Source: Candidatus Yanofskyibacteriota bacterium (lineage in GTDB: Bacteria; Patescibacteria; Paceibacteria; 2-02-FULL-40-12; IGHO2-12-FULL-4). From it: a stretch of DNA of 64,000 bases. The notes under the pieces are model-generated. The model made no database searches. It had not been told where the DNA came from and worked only from the letters and a program-made list of their open reading frames with translations. The position numbers and the translations under genes were made by a program. Below, piece after piece: positions 23,426-29,935 of this stretch (its first letter is position 1; each line of letters starts with the position of its first letter). The stretch lies in the NCBI GenBank assembly GCA_016185525.1, contig JACPNK010000005.1:1-64000 (forward strand), written 5' to 3'.

Positions 23426-23850
23426 ACCTGCAGACTTTCAACAAAAACTTGATTAGTAAATCCGTTCCCGCTATTACTGCCGGGGATACGGTTCGTGTTT
23501 ATCAGAAAATAAAAGAAGGCGGCAAATTCAGAACTCAGGCTTTTGAAGGCATTGTCATTGCCAGAAAACACGGTTTAGAGCCGGGAGCAACAATCACAGT
23601 AAGAAAAATGAGTGGCGACATTGGTGTAGAAAGAATTTTTCCTTTGTATCTGCCGACTATAGAAAAAATTGAGGTCTTAAAGTCCTCAAGAGTCAGAAGA
23701 GCAAAACTTTACTACATCAGAGGTAAAAGCGCCAAAGCCACTCGCAGAAAAATGAAAGCTCAAGAGCTTACTCAAACTCCCACCGTCAAAAAGTCGGAAA
23801 AAGAAACTCAATCTTCCTCTCCGAAAGACAAATTGGTAGAATCAAAATAA
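23422..23850 (+). CDS. rplS: 50S ribosomal protein L19
   Basis: The protein has 142 residues. Family landmarks: PAITAGDTVRVYQKIKEGGK, QAFEGIVIARKHG, TITVRKMSGDIGVERIFPLY and RVRRAKLYYIRG. L19 sits at the interface with the 30S subunit. It is about 25 residues longer than the usual protein because of a charged C-terminal tail (KKSEKETQSSSPKDK). It overlaps the end of the pseudouridine synthase gene, so the two are translationally coupled. Confidence 0.97.
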   Translation: MNLQTFNKNLISKSVPAITAGDTVRVYQKIKEGGKFRTQAFEGIVIARKHGLEPGATITVRKMSGDIGVERIFPLYLPTIEKIEVLKSSRVRRAKLYYIRGKSAKATRRKMKAQELTQTPTVKKSEKETQSSSPKDKLVESK

Positions 23851-23865
23851 AGCAACTCTTAAAAT

Positions 23866-23951
23866 GCGGACGTGGAGAAATGGCAGACTCGTATCCTTGA
23901 GGTGGATATGCCCGCAAGGGCGTGGAGGTTCGACTCCTCTCGTCCGCACCA
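23866..23951 (+). tRNA. tRNA-Leu (GAG anticodon)
   Basis: Class II tRNA with a long variable arm (TGCCCGCAAGGGCG). Anticodon stem TATCC/GGATA, loop TTGAGGT. CCA is encoded (23949-23951). Confidence 0.93.
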
Positions 23952-23962
23952 AAACTACTTTG

Positions 23963-24037
23963 GGGCGGTTAGCTCAGTGGTAGAGCATCGTCTTGACGTG
24001 ACGAGGGTCGCGGGTTCGATCCCCTCACCGCCCACCA
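23963..24037 (+). tRNA. tRNA-Val (GAC anticodon)
   Basis: Acceptor GGGCGGT/ACCGCCC, anticodon stem TCGTC/GACGA with loop TTGACGT, CCA encoded. The T-stem has one C-T mismatch (GCGGG/CCCTC). It is the second valine isoacceptor in this cluster. Confidence 0.9.
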
Positions 24038-24047
24038 AGGAGGAGAA

Positions 24048-24527
24048 ATGGAGAAACTTTACAACCAAATGTGTCCCTGCGGATGTTTTGATTTGTTTAC
24101 CGACCAAGAAGTTGATTTCATCAAAGATTTTAAATATTGGTTTCTTGCCTTAAACTGGCAACAAGGTTTTTTAGGGCGATGCCTTCTTATACTGAAAGCT
24201 CACAAAACAGACGAATCAGAGTTAACTGACGAAGAAGTTCTGGAAAAGCACAAGATCTACTGTCTTTGGAGAAAAAGTGTAACTAAGTCTTTTAACCCGG
24301 ATAAGGTCAATCAAGCTCAACTAGGCAATGAGGAACATATTCACCAAGGGCATCTTCATTGGCATTTTGTGCCAAGATACAGAAGGCCGATAAACTTTGC
24401 CGGAGTATCTTTTCAACACGACACGCCAGAAACACAAAAAGTAAGTTACGGGCAGGTTCACAAAAAAATAGTTCATCCGGCTGAAATCAGGCAAAAAATA
24501 AAAGAGAGGTTGCTGAAGCATCTGTAA
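24048..24527 (+). CDS. HIT-family protein
   Basis: The protein has 159 residues. The histidine triad is HLHWHFVPRY (about 102-111), preceded by helix and strand elements typical of the fold. HIT proteins hydrolyse or transfer nucleotides, such as AMP-amines, ApnA or GalT/DcpS-like substrates. Two features at the start are unusual: CPCGCF near the N-terminus and WFLALNWQQGFLGRCLLILK, in which FLGR replaces the common PLTPGHVL strand. A strong GGAGGAG precedes the ATG. It is followed by a terminator. Confidence 0.8.
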   Translation: MEKLYNQMCPCGCFDLFTDQEVDFIKDFKYWFLALNWQQGFLGRCLLILKAHKTDESELTDEEVLEKHKIYCLWRKSVTKSFNPDKVNQAQLGNEEHIHQGHLHWHFVPRYRRPINFAGVSFQHDTPETQKVSYGQVHKKIVHPAEIRQKIKERLLKHL

Positions 24528-24540
24528 GTTAATTTATATA

Positions 24541-24569
24541 AGGAAGTTCCTGCAGGTTCTTCCTTTTTT
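24541..24569 (+). terminator. Terminator of the HIT gene
   Basis: AGGAAG...CTTCCT stem with an internal CTGCAG and a run of T. Confidence 0.8.
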
Positions 24570-24660
24570 CTTTCTCCGCATTTCCTTGAAAAAAGAGCTT
24601 TTTGTGATATGCTCGGAAATAGAAAACGCCGCGGTAGCTCAGTGGCAAGAGCGCTGCCCT

Positions 24661-25099
24661 GAATTCTTCGGGGCTTTCCCAAGTAATTGGGATTGAAAAA
24701 CTGGGTGAAATCGGGGAAAGTCGCCAGGCCAACCCCGAGCCAATCTTTCGCCGGGAGGCTACGGATTGCAAGCAAGCCAAAAATAATTTTAGAAGGCTTG
24801 CCTGCCGTAGCTTTAGCGAAGGCAGGCGTAGAGACTAGCAAGTGAGTCCCAACAATAACCTTGCGTCAGCGCCCAGCCCCGCCAAAATTTTGCAAAGCAA
24901 AACTTAGGCGGGTGATGATATAGTCCAGAGACCTTTTGCGACATAACTTTTCGTTACGAAATTTCCAAATTTTGAACGAAAAGAATGAAGATTGAGAAGA
25001 ATATAGTTTGATACTATTTCGACAAGATCTGAATTCTTTGCAGTCAAAATTTGGAAATTGCAGTAGAAAAGGTTATGCCGCAAAAGGTCTAAAGCTTCG
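24661..25099 (+). ncRNA. Group I intron (IC3-like) in tRNA-Phe
   Basis: It is 439 nt. P1 forms between exon CCCU and intron TTC-GGGG with a G-U pair at the 5' splice site. The intron ends in G (25099) before GAAGA, which can pair as P10 with CTTC in the guide. The R segment GTAGAGACTAGCAAGTGAGT and the S segment GATGATATAGTCC give P7. A long P9 hairpin (GACCTTTTGCG...CGCAAAAGGTC) follows. There is no endonuclease ORF. The palindrome 24800-24827 sits in a peripheral loop. Confidence 0.9.
24800..24827. repeat. Palindromic element inside the tRNA-Phe intron
   Basis: Arms GCCTGCC/GGCAGGC with an inner GTAGC..GCGAA. It lies just before the conserved R segment and presumably forms a peripheral hairpin. 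Confidence 0.75.
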
Positions 25100-25145
25100 G
25101 AAGAGGCAGGCGTCGTCAGTTCGATTCTGACCCGCGGCACCAAAC

Positions 25146-25175
25146 ATCAAAAACTGCCTTTAGGCGGTTTTTGAT
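25146..25175 (+). terminator. Terminator after tRNA-Phe
   Basis: ATCAAAAACTGCC and its complement form a stem with a TTTA loop and a T-run in the 3' arm. It ends the tRNA transcript. Confidence 0.85.
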
Positions 25176-25296
25176 TTAACAAATCAGAACAAGTATTTAA
25201 AAAAATACAACGACATTGTGCGACTAAGCAGTTATAAACACAGATATCCACAATCCTCTTCTTAAAAACTGAACTGACGTGCTATACTTATAGGTA

Positions 25297-25989
25297 ATGA
25301 GGTCCGATAAATCACAAGCATTAAAACTTCGTCTTGCGGGTAAAAGCTACAACGAGATTTCGGTTTTTTTGGGGATTCCAAAGGCCACCCTCTCTGACTG
25401 GTTTTCCAAACTCGAACTCCCCCAAAAAGCGAAGGAAAGACTAAATAAAAGACTCTATCAAAAAGCTGTCTCTGCTCTTATCAAGCGCAATCGCGCTCAA
25501 ACTCATTTTGCGCAACAAAACGCTCGTAACATAAGAAATACCGCCAAGAAAGAAATTTCTGGTCTTAACAGAAGAGATATTTTTATGCTCGGAGTCAGTC
25601 TTTACTGGGCAGAGGGCTACAAGAGACCTATCGTGGCAAAAGGTAAAATAAAAACGCATCACCCTGTTAGTTTAACGAATTCAGACTATGAGTTGGTAAA
25701 AGTTTTTTTAAAGTTTCTTCGTGAAACATGCCAAGTTCCAGAAGAAAAAATAACCGGCGAAATTAGAGTTTATGAACATCACAGTGAAGCTTACCTGTTG
25801 AACTTCTGGAACAAAGCAACAAATATACCTTTCAGTCGTTTGAAAACGATCAAAAACGGTGTTAGTATATCAAGTCAGCGAGTGCGTCCATACAATATTC
25901 TCCCCAACGGAACCATACAAATCAGAGTAAACAGCACAAATCTTTATCATAGAATAATGGGATGGATAGAAGGTTTAACTGAAATATAA
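25297..25989 (+). CDS. HTH protein with LYWAEG motif, endonuclease-like
   Basis: The protein has 230 residues. The N-terminus is a helix-turn-helix (LRLAGKSYNEISVFLGIPKATLSDW, residues 10-34, recognised by pattern). After a basic linker come MLGVSLYWAEGYK (about 106-118) and a late IMGWIEGLTEI, both in positions and style of degenerate LAGLIDADG helices, plus HHPVSLTNSDYELVKVFLKF, a segment common in such proteins. It could be a free-standing homing endonuclease relative or a regulator. It lies between an intron-bearing tRNA and tRNA-Gly. Function is inferred, not shown. Confidence 0.55.
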   Translation: MRSDKSQALKLRLAGKSYNEISVFLGIPKATLSDWFSKLELPQKAKERLNKRLYQKAVSALIKRNRAQTHFAQQNARNIRNTAKKEISGLNRRDIFMLGVSLYWAEGYKRPIVAKGKIKTHHPVSLTNSDYELVKVFLKFLRETCQVPEEKITGEIRVYEHHSEAYLLNFWNKATNIPFSRLKTIKNGVSISSQRVRPYNILPNGTIQIRVNSTNLYHRIMGWIEGLTEI

Positions 25990-25995
25990 ATTATT

Positions 25996-26070
25996 GCGGG
26001 AGTAGTTCAATGGCAGAACGCGTCGTTGCCAACGACGAGGTTGCGGGTTCAATCCCCGTCTCCCGCTCCA
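25996..26070 (+). tRNA. tRNA-Gly (GCC anticodon)
   Basis: Acceptor GCGGGAG/CTCCCGC, anticodon stem CGTCGT..ACGACG with GCC, T-arm GCGGG-TTCAATC-CCCGT, discriminator T, CCA encoded. Confidence 0.93.
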
Positions 26071-26152
26071 CAATTAGACTTTCCGGTTTTTGACACTCTT
26101 CACTAAATAAACTATCCTTGCCCTATCTGTTCTTTGATTAAGGGAAATGATC

Positions 26153-26581
26153 ATGTCTGAAAAATGGGACAGGCGTTTTTTGGCTTTGGCTGAACATATT
26201 GCTCAATGGAGCAAAGATCCGTCAACAAAAACTGGCGCTGTGATTGTTGATCATAACAACAGAGTAGTTTCTGTCGGCTATAACGGTTTTCCGAGAGGCG
26301 TAGAAGATACAGCGGAACGGTTGGAAAACAGAGAGGTTAAGTACAAAATTATTATTCACTGCGAAAGAAACGCGTTGCTGTTCGCGCATGCTTCAGTTGA
26401 AGGATGCCATCTGTACACTTGGCCGTTTATGTCCTGCGCCACTTGCGCCTCTATGGTAATACAGGCCGGCATTACCGAAGTTGTCGCCCCGTTTTCAGAT
26501 AATCCGCGCTGGGTGGATGATTTTGACTTAGCTAAAAAACTTTTTTTTGAAGCAAGAGTTAAAATCAGACTACTTTCTTGA
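26153..26581 (+). CDS. Deoxycytidylate deaminase family protein
   Basis: The protein has 142 residues from MSEKWDRRF. The ATG at 26153 is preferred over 26147 because AAGGGA is then 8 bases away instead of 2. The zinc site is complete: HCERNA (His and catalytic Glu) and SCATC (two Cys). Substrate-pocket features are WSKDPSTKTGAVIVD and GYNGFPRGV, as in dCMP deaminases. It supplies dUMP for thymidylate synthesis. It is short, as for phage or ComEB-like members. A hairpin lies downstream. Confidence 0.9.
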   Translation: MSEKWDRRFLALAEHIAQWSKDPSTKTGAVIVDHNNRVVSVGYNGFPRGVEDTAERLENREVKYKIIIHCERNALLFAHASVEGCHLYTWPFMSCATCASMVIQAGITEVVAPFSDNPRWVDDFDLAKKLFFEARVKIRLLS

Positions 26582-26596
26582 GATTGCCAAACTTTG

Positions 26597-26633
26597 ACCA
26601 GGCACTTTCTTGAAATCTTAGAAAGTGCCTGGT
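26597..26633. terminator. Hairpin after the deaminase gene
   Basis: Perfect 13-bp arms ACCAGGCACTTTC/GAAAGTGCCTGGT with an 11-base loop. There is no T-run, and the right arm touches the next promoter's -35. A nearly identical core is at 37531. Confidence 0.6.
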
Positions 26634-26662
26634 TGACTTGCCTGCCCTGATTATGCTACAAT
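26633..26662 (+). promoter_or_regulatory. Promoter of the 3D-domain gene
   Basis: TTGACT (26633-26638), 18-bp spacer, TACAAT (26657-26662). The leader has two small hairpins followed by T-runs (TCCC-GAAA-GGGA-TTTTTT and AGCCT-ATTGC-AAGGCT-TTTT) before the ATG, which could attenuate transcription. Confidence 0.7.
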
Positions 26663-26730
26663 GGTAGTATAAGGTCCCGAAAGGGATTTTTTGTTATAAA
26701 AAGAGCCTATTGCAAGGCTTTTTTGCTTAT

Positions 26731-27303
26731 ATGGACAAGAAAACAACTAAAATAGTAGCAGCCACTCTGATACTTGCTTTTACGGTCAGTATCAGTCCCG
26801 TTTCTGCGAATGCGGCTATTTTTGACTGGTTGAAAAATGACACCTTAACCGACGCTTCATCTAGATTTATTTCATTCGCCGGAATCGGTAATGGTTCCGG
26901 TGTAAATATGGAAATAGAAGAAAACACCTCGCCAGACTTTTTGATGTTGCAAGGAAACTCTCTTTTGGCAACAAATAGTCCGCTGTCAGTCAAAAAAACA
27001 AAAAAAACAGAAAATAAAATCTACGTCGTGCCGGCTTCAGCCTACTCTTCAACCGTAGACCAAACTGACCACACACCTTTCATTACAGCTATGGGCACTC
27101 ATGTCAGAGACGGAGTCATCGCTTCAAATTTTTTGCCTTTCGGCACCGTCATCAAGATTCCGGAAATCTATGGAGATAAAACTTTCATAGTTGAAGACCG
27201 CATGAATTCCAGATACTTCTACAAAATAGATGTTTGGTTCCCAAACCGCGCTCAAGCTAAAGAGTTCGGGGTTAAAAATATAAAAATTGAGATAGTATCC
27301 TAG
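26731..27303 (+). CDS. Secreted 3D (DPBB) domain protein
   Basis: The protein has 190 residues from MDKKTTK, with a signal peptide ending near SANAAIF. The C-terminal half is a double-psi beta-barrel 3D domain: TAMGTHVRDGVIASNFLPFG, GTVIKIPE, FIVEDRMNSRY and KIDVWFPNRAQAKEFGVKN. The Asp residues of VEDRMN and KIDVW match the domain name. Such domains occur in lytic transglycosylases (MltA) and resuscitation factors, so peptidoglycan turnover is likely. The middle linker is unstructured. The start at 26731 gives the signal peptide its normal length. Confidence 0.85.
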   Translation: MDKKTTKIVAATLILAFTVSISPVSANAAIFDWLKNDTLTDASSRFISFAGIGNGSGVNMEIEENTSPDFLMLQGNSLLATNSPLSVKKTKKTENKIYVVPASAYSSTVDQTDHTPFITAMGTHVRDGVIASNFLPFGTVIKIPEIYGDKTFIVEDRMNSRYFYKIDVWFPNRAQAKEFGVKNIKIEIVS

Positions 27304-27318
27304 GAAGAGAGTCTGATC

Positions 27319-27353
27319 AAACTAAAAACCCGATTTAAACGGGTTTTTAGTTT
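27319..27353 (+). terminator. Terminator of the 3D-domain gene
   Basis: ACTAAAAACCC/GGGTTTTTAGT arms around a GATTTAAAC loop. Confidence 0.88.
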
Positions 27354-27403
27354 GATTTAAGCGCGAAACTTTGATTAAATTATGTTGATATAAAAATTTT
27401 CTT

Positions 27404-27475
27404 GTCCCCGTGGTGAAACGGATATCACGCTTCGCTTCGGACGAAGTATTGGGGGTTCGAGTCCCTCCGGGGACA
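27404..27475 (+). tRNA. tRNA-Arg (UCG anticodon)
   Basis: Acceptor GTCCCCG/CGGGGAC, anticodon stem CTTCG/CGAAG with loop CTTCGGA. No encoded CCA (ACAA follows). Confidence 0.93.
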
Positions 27476-27518
27476 CAAAATAAGCAAAACAGGCTTAGGT
27501 TTTGGTGATTAAAAAAAT

Positions 27519-27591
27519 CCGCCCATAGCTCAATTGGCAGAGCAGATCCCTCTTAAGGATAAGGTTCCAGGTTCAACTCCTGGTGGGCGGA
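27519..27591 (+). tRNA. tRNA-Lys (CUU anticodon)
   Basis: Acceptor CCGCCCA/TGGGCGG, anticodon stem GATCC/GGATA (last pair non-Watson-Crick) with loop CTCTTAA. No encoded CCA. Confidence 0.9.
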
Positions 27592-27618
27592 CAGTGAACC
27601 ACGTAGGGTTCACTGTCC
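27589..27618. repeat. Hairpin directly after tRNA-Lys
   Basis: GGACAGTGAACC and its complement form a 12-bp stem around ACGTAG. A second near-palindrome (GTCCTATAC...GTGTAGGAC) overlaps its 3' side, so alternative folds compete. No T-run is nearby. Confidence 0.6.
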
Positions 27619-27668
27619 TATACCCAACGTGGTGTAGGACTGTGAAATTTTCTCGGTCTTTGTCTAAA

Positions 27669-27694
27669 CAAAAAACAGGCGCAACGAGCCCTGT
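27669..27694 (-). terminator. Terminator of the 27695 gene
   Basis: Reading leftward, ACAGGGC...GCGCCTGT folds and is followed by TTTTTTG. Confidence 0.75.
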
Positions 27695-28060
27695 TCACTT
27701 ACAATAGCAAACGTAGCTATTGGCATTAGGAGCATGACATTTTCTTTCTTCAGCCCAAACCTTTTCTTGGCTACTGATAAATTCCAGACGCTGAACGAAA
27801 GTTGGAGATTTTCTTGTTTCAACCAAAGAGTTTTCGTACTGCTTCAAGTACTCCACAATTTCCTTCATTCTGTCCTGGACTTCCTGTACACAATTACACC
27901 CTGCGGCTTGAGCGTAAATCTCAAGCATCTGGAGTTTCTGTTCCAAAAATTCTTCCCAATTCTTTGACTTTGTTAAAGAATGTACCTCGTCAGACTTTTT
28001 TTTAAGTTCCGGATTAGTTTCAATGGCTTTATTCAACTCATCATAGCTTAAATATCTCAT
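27695..28060 (-). CDS. Hypothetical helical protein with C-terminal Cys
   Basis: The protein has 121 residues from MRYLSYDEL. The ATG at 28060 is 6 bases after AGGAG, so it is preferred over the TTG at 28066. It is mostly charged alpha helix (LNKAIETNPELKKKSDEVH, WEEFLEQKLQMLEIYAQAAG) with CNC in the middle and a short Cys-rich end (CHAPNANSYVCYCK). No membrane segment. I recognise no family; the four clustered Cys could bind metal. It lies just downstream of nifS on the same strand and has its own terminator. Confidence 0.6.
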   Translation of the reverse strand: MRYLSYDELNKAIETNPELKKKSDEVHSLTKSKNWEEFLEQKLQMLEIYAQAAGCNCVQEVQDRMKEIVEYLKQYENSLVETRKSPTFVQRLEFISSQEKVWAEERKCHAPNANSYVCYCK

Positions 28061-28097
28061 CGCCAACTCCTTAAAAAATAAGTGTGCTGTCTTAATG

Positions 28098-29270
28098 CTA
28101 ATCCTGTTTCCTTATTCTGGCAACTTCTCTTTTCAGTACTGAAAAAAAAGACTTGAGCTCGTTTTGAGAAGTGCCTCTGCCAAGAGATATGCGTATGTTG
28201 CCCCAATCACTACCTGTTCCAATAGCAGAAATTACATGAGATGGTCCGGTTTCGCTCGTAGTACAGGCAGAACCAGTGGAAACAGCAAAACCTTTTTGAT
28301 TTAAAGCAAGCACCAGCATTTCTCCGTCAACGCCTCTGAAAGAAAGGTTGATGTTGTTGGGTAGTCTTTTCCCGGCATCCCCGTTTAATTTTACGTCAGG
28401 TATTTCTTTGAGGCATTTGCCGATTAACCAATCTCTATAATTTTCTAATCTTCTGACTTCAGTTTCCTTTCTGTTTTCTGAAATTTCTAAAGCTAAAGCC
28501 AAACCGGTAGCCAAAGCTATGTTTTCGGTACCAGCTCTTAATCCCTTTTCTTGTGAACCGCCGAAAAGTAAAGGAGTAAGCCCAACCTCGCTTTTTTTAT
28601 AAAGACAACCGACACCTTTAGGCCCGTATATCTTAGCCCCGTTGAATGTCATCAAATCAACACCCAAAGCATGCGGTCTGATGTTTAAAAAGCCAGCCGC
28701 CTGACAAGAGTCCGTGTGAAAATAAGGTAAGTTTGTGTTGTTATTTTTACGCCACTCGTAAATTATTCGGCTGATTTCTTTTATTGGCTGGATAGTGCCA
28801 ATCTCATTGTTAGCTTGCATTATTGAAATTAAAATCGTACTTTTTGTGATTGCCTTTTTAACGCTTTCCGGATCAATTATTCCCTCTTTGCCTACCGGCA
28901 AATAAGTAATCTTAAAACCTTCTTGTTCCAGAACTTTGCAGGAATTTAAAACCGCCAAATGCTCAATCGCCGAAACAATAATATGCCTGCCTTTATTTTT
29001 GTAAAAGCGGGCTGCACCCAAGATGGCTAAATTATCCGACTCAGTGCCTGAACTGGTAAAAAAAACTTCGCCTGGTTTGACTCCCAAAACGCCGGCAACT
29101 TTTTTCCTCTCGTCTTCCATAACTTTTTTGGCGGCAGAACCAAAATTATGCACGGAAGAAGGATTGCCAAAAAATTTAACAGATATACCAGAGACAATTT
29201 TGCTTACACGACGATCAACTGGCGTTGCCGCCGCATAGTCCAAATAAATTTTTGCATTGTTGATAGACAT
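28098..29270 (-). CDS. Cysteine desulfurase (NifS/IscS)
   Basis: The protein has 390 residues. A PLP fold-type I desulfurase: IYLDYAAATPVDRRV, FTSSGTESDNLAI, HTDSCQAAG, and FNGAKIYGPKG with the PLP lysine, and a catalytic loop STGSACTTSE with the active Cys. It takes sulfur from cysteine for Fe-S clusters or tRNA thiolation. No IscU or MnmA gene is adjacent, so the acceptor is unknown; the class (IscS-like versus NifS-like) is not settled. The downstream neighbour is the Cys-containing hypothetical protein. Confidence 0.94.
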   Translation of the reverse strand: MSINNAKIYLDYAAATPVDRRVSKIVSGISVKFFGNPSSVHNFGSAAKKVMEDERKKVAGVLGVKPGEVFFTSSGTESDNLAILGAARFYKNKGRHIIVSAIEHLAVLNSCKVLEQEGFKITYLPVGKEGIIDPESVKKAITKSTILISIMQANNEIGTIQPIKEISRIIYEWRKNNNTNLPYFHTDSCQAAGFLNIRPHALGVDLMTFNGAKIYGPKGVGCLYKKSEVGLTPLLFGGSQEKGLRAGTENIALATGLALALEISENRKETEVRRLENYRDWLIGKCLKEIPDVKLNGDAGKRLPNNINLSFRGVDGEMLVLALNQKGFAVSTGSACTTSETGPSHVISAIGTGSDWGNIRISLGRGTSQNELKSFFSVLKREVARIRKQD

Positions 29271-29321
29271 AACAAAAGCCCTGCCAGGGCTATAAGACCT
29301 TAAAACAAATTGGGTTTTTGG

Positions 29322-29687
29322 TCAAAATCTTCTTTTGGGCCAAAAAAGCAGAGAAAGAAAACCGCCGATTAACCCCGCATCCCTTATGGTCACTTCGCTG
29401 AAACCTACGGTAAATAAAACAGCCGACAAAAACAAAACAGACAAAAAAGAAAAAAATCTCATCAGAAAACCGCTCAACAAACTGACTCCCACCAGGACCT
29501 CAAAAACACCATTCAAGTATATGAATTGCAAACCGCTAACACTAAACCGCTCTAAAAAACCAACAAACCATTGGGGAACCCAAGCATTCAGCCAATAGGA
29601 TGGATGTATGAATTTATCTACTCCAAACCAGAGAAAAACCGCCGCCAAGCCTATCCGCAAAAACAAAAGAGATTGTAAACTTGACAT
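29322..29687 (-). CDS. DoxX-family membrane protein
   Basis: The protein has 121 residues with four hydrophobic helices: LLFLRIGLAAVFLWFGVDKF, an internal helix around LQFIYLNGVFEVLVGVSLL, FFSFLSVLFLSAVLFTV and GLIGGFLSLLFW. GVDKFIHPSYW and the helix-2 Glu fit DoxX/DoxD-like proteins. Function in CPR is unclear; the family has been linked to redox or quinone enzymes. Its start codon overlaps the -35 of a rightward promoter at 29681, so the two transcripts start in opposite directions from almost the same point. Confidence 0.8.
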   Translation of the reverse strand: MSSLQSLLFLRIGLAAVFLWFGVDKFIHPSYWLNAWVPQWFVGFLERFSVSGLQFIYLNGVFEVLVGVSLLSGFLMRFFSFLSVLFLSAVLFTVGFSEVTIRDAGLIGGFLSLLFWPKRRF

Positions 29688-29709
29688 AGTTCTTAAAAAG
29701 TGATATAAT
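29681..29709 (+). promoter_or_regulatory. Consensus promoter of a predicted small RNA
   Basis: TTGACA (29681-29686), 17-bp spacer, TATAAT (29704-29709); both hexamers are perfect. Predicted start at about 29716. Confidence 0.85.
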
Positions 29710-29715
29710 TATAAT

Positions 29716-29935
29716 ATTGGGATACTGCTGTGCTCGTTTTTTTGCCAGCTATCAAACTTGTAACCGCTTCGGCGAATTACAAATTGATTTAATAATTCAT
29801 ATTAAATCGCTTTTAATTAGCTGGCAAGATAAATCTGTTGATACTTCGGTAGAAACAGCAACCGGTGCCTGCGGTTTCCACAAGATTGAGTTTAAACTAA
29901 AAGTCCTGCAAATTATGCAGGACTTTTAGTTTGAT
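29716..29935 (+). ncRNA. Predicted structured small RNA (~215 nt), family unknown
   Basis: It starts at a consensus promoter and ends at a terminator. An outer pairing TGCTGT/ACAGCA encloses a long stem TTGCCAGCT/AGCTGGCAA, which contains two hairpins: one with a TTCG loop (CTTGTAACCGC-TTCG-GCGAATTACAA) and one AT-rich (GATTTAAT/ATTAAATC). Another hairpin AACCG/CGGTT follows. No Shine-Dalgarno or convincing ORF is inside. 6S RNA is one possibility by size and isolation, but I cannot match its core. Confidence 0.6.
29894..29932. terminator. Bidirectional terminator overlapping the tig 3' end
   Basis: A 16-bp perfect stem (AAACTAAAAGTCCTGC and complement) with a 7-base loop serves the small RNA rightward and tig leftward. 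The tig stop codon (29913-29915) lies in the loop and one arm codes for the last residues of the protein. Confidence 0.85.

Larger units (their letters stand above)
24628..25142 (+). tRNA. tRNA-Phe (GAA) split by a group I intron
   Basis: Exon 1 is 24628-24660 (acceptor GCCGCGG, D-arm, anticodon 5' stem CTGCC, then C32 U33). Exon 2 is 25100-25142 (GAAGA, stem GGCAG, variable GCGTC, T-arm GTCAG-TTCGATT-CTGAC, acceptor CCGCGGC, encoded ACCA). Joined, the anticodon loop is CUGAAGA, giving anticodon GAA. G37 instead of the usual A37 is odd. All stems pair after joining. Confidence 0.88.

Noticed and set aside
29717..29929. 70-residue ORF in the predicted small RNA
   Set aside because: TTG start at the transcription start, no Shine-Dalgarno, Cys-rich atypical sequence. 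The structured RNA explains the region better.
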